A DNA stretch of 64,000 nucleotides from Ecdyonurus torrentis (Eukaryota; Arthropoda; Insecta; Ephemeroptera; Heptageniidae): contig OX439133.1 of the NCBI GenBank assembly GCA_949318235.1, forward strand, positions 21,761,447 to 21,825,446, in the 5' to 3' direction. The notes beneath the pieces are model-generated. The model saw nothing but the letters and a program-made list of their open reading frames with translations, had not been told where the DNA came from and ran no database searches. Positions 60,647 to 64,000 of the stretch are shown here, one piece after another (within the stretch, counting starts at the first letter, position 1; each line of letters begins with the position of its first letter). A program made the translations under genes and the position numbers.

Positions 60647-60961
60647 GCTACGATTAAATGTTTGATCCTATAATATGTAACAGTGCAACAAACACATTTT
60701 CATAAATTATTAAAAATTATTTATATACATAAATTAATATTATTATTATTGTTATTTTTTTCTTGGCTGCTTTAAATTACTTTATATTTTCCTATCCTAT
60801 TATATTGTGCAACTTTTTATAATATTTAATTTTGACAAGAAAAACTAATATTTGCAATAAACTGCGATCAAAAAGTATCAAATTTACACGTTATATTATA
60901 CAAAATTAAGCTTTATATCTATGAAGTTAATAATTCTCACCTGAACAAATTGTTTGACCAT
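32587..60961 (-). CDS. Rtkn: Rhotekin orthologue (Rho effector), nine coding exons
   Basis: Scaffold-type effector that binds GTP-loaded Rho through an N-terminal HR1 coil and acts in septin/actin organisation (family knowledge). Exons on the minus strand: 60961-60941 (tentative), 42967-42783, 39520-39311, 38429-38253, 37040-36946, 36428-36196, 34437-34280, 33629-33514, 32792-32587. Phases agree throughout; they join to 466 residues plus TAA, shorter than vertebrate rhotekin (about 560), mainly in the C-terminal tail. HR1 is at about 10-66 (EIKMREG, AYMAELQRRK). The anillin-homology/C2-like region is at about 72-240 (RVSLSDLRMPLMW, STPRKLQRTLHSSIS, FGHFCCRLAAQP). PH spans about 242-355 with the C-terminal helix Trp in QQRWLRALNQ. 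The Ser/Thr/Pro-rich end has no domain. Intron 1 is 18 kb. The identification is firm; the first exon is the uncertain part. Confidence 0.93.
32892..33178. mobile_element. MITE family F, copy in the last rhotekin intron
   Basis: Inverted ends TGAAAGAAAAGGAGAGACCA and their complement, with CCATAGTGAAAAGAGTCCCA against TGGGACACTCTTCCCTATG. Same family as 32146-32452. Confidence 0.65.
33237..33436. mobile_element. Hairpin MITE in the last rhotekin intron
   Basis: Near-perfect inverted arms of about 90 bp: TTAGGAAAAATTGGGGAATG against CATTTCCCAATTTTTCCTAA, and GGGAGATAATATGAGCTTA against its imperfect complement. Confidence 0.7.
33514..33629 (-). CDS. Rtkn: Rhotekin exon 8
   Basis: Encodes RWQQAAESVMHIPSPGSTRH and RGGSLYEQTPLI. 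The W.qa...vM.I.sP pattern and GSLYE resemble the segment just after the PH domain in rhotekins. The acceptor is ACATAG; the donor is GTAAAT. Confidence 0.9.
33902..34220. mobile_element. Imperfect inverted-repeat element in rhotekin intron 7
   Basis: ACAGAACCTTTT and AAAAGGTTCTGT at the outer ends. Inner arms AGCATAAGTTTGTATTGTCT / AATACAAATTTATGCT and GTTATGTGG / CCACATAAC also pair; the left arm is about 70 bp longer. It ends 60 nt below the exon 7 donor. Confidence 0.6.
34280..34437 (-). CDS. Rtkn: Rhotekin exon 7 (end of PH domain)
   Basis: Encodes residues 308-359: ETVVKVGEAGSQQLVICRQE, then TTWTLQADNNEEQQRWLRAL. It contains the C-terminal PH helix with its near-invariant Trp. The donor is GTGAGC in phase 2. 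Confidence 0.94.
35405..35530. mobile_element. MITE family B, copy in rhotekin intron 6
   Basis: Core TTTTGCGTCAACTGAAATCT in the opposite orientation to 25378; it is followed by a poly(A) tract at about 35561-35590. Confidence 0.6.
35893..36078. mobile_element. Short TIR element near rhotekin exon 6
   Basis: Ends CTGCTGCAATTCTCCACCTT and the complement of GAAGTGCAGCAG pair over about 35 bp (CTCCACCTTTTACTTGAC / GTCAAGTAAAAGGTGGAG). The rest is unique and slightly GC-richer. Confidence 0.6.
36196..36428 (-). CDS. Rtkn: Rhotekin exon 6 (start of PH domain)
   Basis: Encodes residues 231-307: NRSHELPLFGHFCCRLAAQP, then SGEIALREGRQPWASVYASV and the strand AFKLSVWP. G.l.lreg...W..vya.v marks the beginning of the PH domain. 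The donor is GTAATT in phase 0. Confidence 0.94.
36747..36820 (+). repeat. (GA)n array in rhotekin intron 5
   Basis: About 36 units flanked by A-rich runs, only 125 nt from the exon 5 donor. Confidence 0.97.
36946..37040 (-). CDS. Rtkn: Rhotekin exon 5
   Basis: A short exon encoding GPQFQLVASAQLTLEDIND then SVRTHDLQVETL, the last strands of the anillin-homology region (L..v.d..rtHdL motif). The acceptor is TTTCAG and the donor GTAAGT in phase 1. Confidence 0.93.
37840..38197. mobile_element. MITE family C, complete copy in rhotekin intron 4
   Basis: Ends TCTTTAAAGCCATAGACCAC and an imperfect complement (GGTCTATTCCTTTAAGA). The interior has ACGAGAGAGCGTGAAAATAC and a TGACGTCAGAAAC site. Partial relatives are at 15530-15720 and 22345-22515 (reverse). 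Confidence 0.7.
38253..38429 (-). CDS. Rtkn: Rhotekin exon 4
   Basis: Encodes residues 140-197: DFKFRLEVYSHLLAEDLS, then STPRKLQRTLHSSISRTVGK. This is the C2-like strand pair followed by the basic STPrkL..l..Sl.r..Gkk segment of the rhotekin/anillin family. Confidence 0.94.
38750..38992. mobile_element. Imperfect hairpin element in rhotekin intron 3
   Basis: Arms with AAGTATTTTTAATTGATTTT and AAAATTTAATTAAAAATACT pair over about 110 bp. The left arm recurs in part at 7395-7440 in the NRF gene intron 10/11 region. Confidence 0.5.
39311..39520 (-). CDS. Rtkn: Rhotekin exon 3 (anillin-homology region, first part)
   Basis: Encodes residues 70-138: RARVSLSDLRMPLMWRGTD, HFKNKGDYRRFAVFCLARIG and DRSLTDITFPDVMVF. 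The DLR.PLMW..tdhFknKgd..R.avF pattern is diagnostic of rhotekin. The donor is GTAAGT. Confidence 0.95.
41205..41250 (+). repeat. 46-base poly(A) tract
   Basis: Uninterrupted A run in rhotekin intron 2. About twenty other A or T runs of 20-38 bases are spread over the window, for example at 5574, 5884, 14882, 15671, 31722, 50571, 58639 and 61111. Confidence 0.97.
41748..42051. mobile_element. MITE family A, copy 4
   Basis: Complete copy with TATAGGGTGTATGCATGC and CATACATCCTATAG tips and an intact TGACGTCA. It lies in rhotekin intron 2, about 250 bp from a family-D MITE. Confidence 0.8.
42311..42478. mobile_element. MITE family D, copy 6, in rhotekin intron 2
   Basis: A 168-bp hairpin with tips TATTGACTAATAAAGGAAC and their complement, and CTGCGCATGCGTAGTA at its centre. 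It is the best preserved simple copy with 10561-10728. Confidence 0.8.
42629..42686 (+). repeat. 58-base poly(A) tract
   Basis: Longest mononucleotide tract in the window, in rhotekin intron 2 about 100 nt past the exon 2 donor (poly(T) in the transcript, so a possible polypyrimidine decoy). Confidence 0.97.
42783..42967 (-). CDS. Rtkn: Rhotekin exon 2 (HR1 Rho-binding coil)
   Basis: Encodes residues 8-68: ELDLEQKIELEIKMREGSAK, then LLAASRQQAQSLEAARALL and SNERMSAYMAELQRRKRD. This is the HR1 antiparallel coil of rhotekin. The acceptor is ATTCCAG; the donor is GTAAGG in phase 2. A 58-base poly(A) tract (42629-42686) lies about 100 nt past the donor. Confidence 0.94.
45171..45481. mobile_element. 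MITE family A, copy 5
   Basis: Inverted orientation relative to copy 4; CATGACGTCATATTG is near the left tip and GGCGTCAACTTTAACATGAA near the right. It lies in rhotekin intron 1. Confidence 0.75.
46985..47160. repeat. Dispersed repeat, copy 2
   Basis: TTCTCCAATCGGTGGAGTGG .. TTTTCTCAAAAATCGG .. CCCGCGCGCTAAACCGATAA, matching 27820-27955 in order. The centre has expanded A and GAAA runs. Confidence 0.45.
47501..47798. mobile_element. MITE family A, copy 6
   Basis: Complete copy with TATAGGGTGTATGCAT and CATACACCCTA tips. The CRE is mutated to TGACATCA. Confidence 0.75.
48523..48579 (+). repeat. (TC)n array
   Basis: About 28 units, in rhotekin intron 1. Confidence 0.97.
48726..49045. mobile_element. 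MITE family A, copy 7
   Basis: TATAGGGTGTATGCATTC tip on the left, TATGACGTCATGCGC near the right end; the right tip is worn. Confidence 0.75.
50571..50621 (+). repeat. Poly(T)-poly(G) compound tract
   Basis: 38 T followed by 13 G. Other G/C homopolymers are at 200-216 (17 C), 30791-30810 (20 G) and 50082-50092 (C). Confidence 0.95.
51407..53269. repeat. Giant inverted repeat, 870-bp arms, intron 1 of rhotekin
   Basis: Ends GTGCATTTCATTCTAGAG and its complement. The arms run from 51407 to about 52280 and from about 52396 to 53269, with only a few mismatches, around a loop of about 115 bp. The arms hold several GGGTC/GACCC-rich words (for example GGGGTCAACCCTGAGACC). There is no transposase and no clear target duplication. 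Confidence 0.85.
53599..53641 (+). repeat. (GA)n array
   Basis: About 21 units with one GCGA variant, 330 bp right of the giant inverted repeat. Confidence 0.95.
54499..54548 (+). repeat. (GA)n array
   Basis: About 24 units, in rhotekin intron 1. Confidence 0.95.
56140..56280. mobile_element. MITE family B, copy in rhotekin intron 1
   Basis: CTATTGGCTTATTGATAAAA and TTAAGCCAATTAG ends, core CAGATGGAGATTTCAATTGA, then a poly(T) tract of about 29 bases. Confidence 0.6.
57544..57796. mobile_element. MITE family A, copy 8
   Basis: ATAGGGTGTATGAG tip, then TGACGCCA (CRE mutated), ending in GGCGTCAACTTTTATATAAA. It is somewhat shorter than the family length. Confidence 0.7.
57822..57872 (+). repeat. 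(GA)n array
   Basis: About 25 units directly beside MITE family A copy 8. Confidence 0.95.
60941..60961 (-). CDS. Rtkn: Candidate first coding exon of rhotekin (MVKQFVQ)
   Basis: Seven codons, MVKQFVQ, then a GTGAGA donor at 60940-60935 in phase 0, exactly the phase needed by exon 2. The ATG is in a fair start context (CATCATGG) and an in-frame TAA lies 24 nt upstream. The exon 2 acceptor has an in-frame stop just upstream, so an upstream coding exon is required. A different first exon elsewhere is possible. Confidence 0.55.
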
Positions 60962-61106
60962 GATGTGACAACTTGAATTATTTTAGTATTGTAGAAGTGG
61001 GGGATAGGAGAGAACAAGACTTTTTGGACGTTGTTTGAATTTCTTGGAAATAAATTGAAGATTATTATTATGCGAACATGATAGACATTTTTTAAAGTAT
61101 TTGTTG

Positions 61107-61143
<37 letters not shown>

Positions 61144-61234
61144 TTGCCATTTTTTTTACATTTCTATTGTTTAGTATTTTTTTTTGTAAATATAGTTTTT
61201 AGCAATAATAATGATTGTACGAGCATTTCATTTA

Positions 61235-61365
61235 AAAATGAATTTCTATTAGCATATGGGTATATAAAAACATGTATTTAAATGGAGTTATGGTGTTAAC
61301 TGAAATGTCCATCTGATTGCATTGTATGCGGTCATAAGAAATTCATTTTTAAAATGACTGTACTG
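61235..61365. mobile_element. MITE family B, copy upstream of rhotekin
   Basis: AAATGGAGTTATGGTGTTAA.. and CATCTGATTGCATTGTATGC match the family core, about 0.3 kb from the candidate start codon of rhotekin. Confidence 0.55.
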
Positions 61366-62065
61366 GTAACTATTATTGCATTGAAATACTGGCTTCTAAA
61401 CAGACTTATTGCGTAGAATAATATATTTTTTAAGTATATCCATGAAAATAATAAATTACGAAATTTATATAGAATAATATACTGTATTCTAGAACAGCAC
61501 AAAATGTTGCTATTTTATAATAACAAAGAGTAATTATCGATGCTGAACATCGTATCTATATGCAATAGTAATAATCATTTAACAATATAGCATAAATAAT
61601 GTTGTTATGCATTATTGTTGCTGCACTAAGCTAGCCGAGTAATTATAAAGTATACAATATAGTATTCATTTTTGTCTGTGTGTGCATTAACTGATTTCCT
61701 TGCAAATTTTTCAAAAAAGTGTGTTATTGTAAAACCTTCAACACTTACGCGACATAAATTTCAATTTCCATGCATGTGCGAAGTATAAGAAAATTATGAA
61801 AGTTTTATTAAAATTGAATAAATATACATCTTGAAAATGACGTCAATGACGTCGCTCTGGAACTTTCAGTTAAGTTCAAAATTATATTAATTAGAATATA
61901 ATAGTAAACCATATGGTGAGCATGGCATGTTTTCATTATATTATTTGCACTAAAATCACTGGATAGTTTACTCTATATTCTATACACATTAAATATAAGG
62001 TGCTTTTTCAAAGTGTTAAGACGGAGTTTTTTTCCCCCTGAAAATAATATTAAAAATAATTAAGC

Positions 62066-62333
62066 GTATTGTATGCGCATGACGTTATACTGAATGTGTC
62101 TTGACGCCATACTGAAGCATTGATCAGCATAGGTCATACGTCGTTTTTTTGCTATTTTCTTTGGAAAATTATAGTTTTGCTTGCATACTTGAAAACCTAT
62201 AATTCAACCTGTTTACAGCATCAATGTTCTCAAAAATATTGATACTTTTTAAACTGGCTAAATGTGTCGTTTTCTCATACCACCCATGTTATTTAGTGCT
62301 CACATATGGCGTCGACTTTTATATGAATGTAAA
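62066..62333. mobile_element. MITE family A, copy 9
   Basis: TTGTATGCGCATGACGTTAT (one CRE base changed) on the left, GGCGTCGACTTTTATATGAA on the right. It lies about 1.1 kb upstream of the candidate rhotekin start. Confidence 0.7.
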
Positions 62334-63187
62334 AGTTTTTTTTTTTTTTTTTTTTTTTTTTATCAAATATATTATACTGATTAAAAAATAATAATAAAGA
62401 AACTTTGAAATCAAGTGATATAATAATAGTGTATAAATATTTTTAGTCAAATTTCAAATTCGATGAATAACCGATTTTAATAGTCGCAATAGCCTGCATT
62501 CATTTCAATCGAATTAATATTAAAGGACGAATAAGGTCTAATCATTTTATTACATTTTCAACGATTATATAAACTTAAGAGTACATACGTTCATTACAAA
62601 AAAATCTCAAAATTATATTTCGGGTAGCTGGACTACATATGCCATGACGTCATATGGTAAAACTTTATTTTTGGTAAAAATTTAGCTTTTACCCCCCGTC
62701 GCGGTGCGGTTACGGCAGATTAAGTTTTGTAAGAAAACAAGCAAGATAGGTTAAATAAGTGAGGGTGCGTAAACATTCGTAAAACAGATGTGACGGATGA
62801 GCTATGCTATAGCTTGCTTAATGAGTAATTGACAATTTTTTTTATATATTTATATATATATTTTAAATATATATTTTCTCATTTCTCTTTTCATATCTTT
62901 AAATTTCATTCTCTATAATATATTATATTTATTCAAACTAAATTTTAAAATAACAATTAGATTTTTTTAAATAATAATAATAATAATAATGTAATATTGT
63001 ACAATATTGTATTTTTCTTCTTGAAAATTTTAAAATCTTACGTATACTACTATATACTGTGACAGAAATGTACACTTAATTGTTATATTGTAAATAAAAA
63101 AAAAGTATCATATAATGAATAAAAAAGTGTTTCTTTTGTGTTGCACAAAAGAAAGAATTAAATTAGTATTAAATTCAAAATACATAC

Positions 63188-63293
<106 letters not shown>

Positions 63294-63540
63294 GTTTTAC
63301 CAAAATATTATAATACCCTCGTGGCTAATTAAACTTAAAATTTAAGTATAGAACGTGGATTGCATCAATAGGTAAAGAATAAAGAATAAAAATAATTAAG
63401 TAATTGAAAATGCTGAAAAATAAAAAAGCATCACGATCAATGGGAAATAATTTAATTTATAAATAAATATTACAATAAATGCAGTTATCATTTATTTTAA
63501 TAAACATTTAAAATTTAAAATATATGTGATAAAATACTTA

Positions 63541-63544
<4 letters not shown>

Positions 63545-63604
<60 letters not shown>
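63545..63604 (+). repeat. (GA)n array
   Basis: About 29 units near the right edge, next to a GC-richer stretch at 63605-63740. Confidence 0.95.
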
Positions 63605-63608
<4 letters not shown>

Positions 63609-64000
63609 CCCGAGTATTACGCTTACAAGCGTGTCACACATCTGGAATGCATTTATCTCCTTAGCGTCAAGTCACCCCTCTTGAAACTTTGTAGCCATAG
63701 GCGGCAGTACGAAAGACGACGGCTTTCTTTTTGATAGGTATATAATAATAATATTTTACGTTTTGATTGCTTGCGGTCTCAATATTATTATGATGCAGTT
63801 CACACTACGACGGTCAACTTACAGTAAGTGCTAAACTATTATTCTCGGTGCGCTTGTATTTTGCTTTTTAAGTTCCAGAGTTATTAATAATCAAAGTGAA
63901 AACGCTTTGATTTGAAATAGGATGCCGACAAAAGTTTTACCATATCTTTTAAAATAAAGAAAATATAAAATGGTCAAAAAACAAAGAAAAAAAATTTTAG

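Larger units (their letters stand above)
42968..60940 (-). other. Rtkn: Rhotekin intron 1 (18 kb)
   Basis: Lies between the candidate first exon and the HR1 exon. It contains four family-A MITEs, a family-B copy, the 1.86 kb giant inverted repeat and many microsatellites. A GC-richer island at 55030-55240 could be a noncoding or alternative exon. No other gene is recognised on either strand. Its extent depends on the first exon being correct. Confidence 0.5.

Noticed and set aside
63605..63740. GC-richer stretch checked as an exon
   Set aside because: Short interrupted frames and no recognisable motif; a promoter patch or 5' exon cannot be excluded.

Overview
The window is eukaryotic, from an invertebrate metazoan with a very AT-rich genome (arthropod-like, but the taxon cannot be fixed from the sequence). 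Evidence: coding sequence lies in short exons with GT..AG introns, intergenic DNA is full of long mono-, di-, tetra- and pentanucleotide tracts, and many small inverted-repeat transposons are present in several copies. I see no bacterial, organellar, viral, tRNA or rRNA signal and no intact transposase.

All genes recognised are on the minus strand. (1) 23719 down to 6389: a complete 13-exon gene whose phases join into a 710-residue protein with a signal peptide, an NRF domain and an acyltransferase-3 membrane domain (nose-resistant-to-fluoxetine/NRF-6-like family). (2) 4709 down to the left edge: a tandem paralogue, of which only exons 1 and 2 are in the window; both have exactly the lengths and phases of the first copy. 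(3) 60961 down to 32587: a rhotekin orthologue, nine coding exons joining into 466 residues (HR1, anillin-homology/C2-like, PH, Ser-rich tail), with a tiny first coding exon separated from the rest by an 18 kb intron.

The remaining DNA (introns plus 24-32.5 kb and 61-64 kb) is repeat-rich. The notable items are two very long, nearly perfect inverted repeats inside introns (19010-20943 in intron 2 of the NRF gene; 51407-53269 in intron 1 of rhotekin). There are also a 1.5 kb long-TIR element with an array of ACGCGTT words (2481-4026), two hAT-like non-autonomous elements with perfect 8-bp target duplications (7661-7819 and 28263-28957), and a roughly 300-bp MITE family (about nine copies) that usually carries a full TGACGTCA site. 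A second MITE family is centred on a GCATGCGC-like palindrome, with other elements nested in it.

The NRF-like and rhotekin genes have no evident functional link; they are simply neighbours. The most informative comparison is between the two NRF paralogues: exon 2 is about 97.5% identical between them while exon 1 is only about 89% identical, which suggests gene conversion or a patchwork duplication history.
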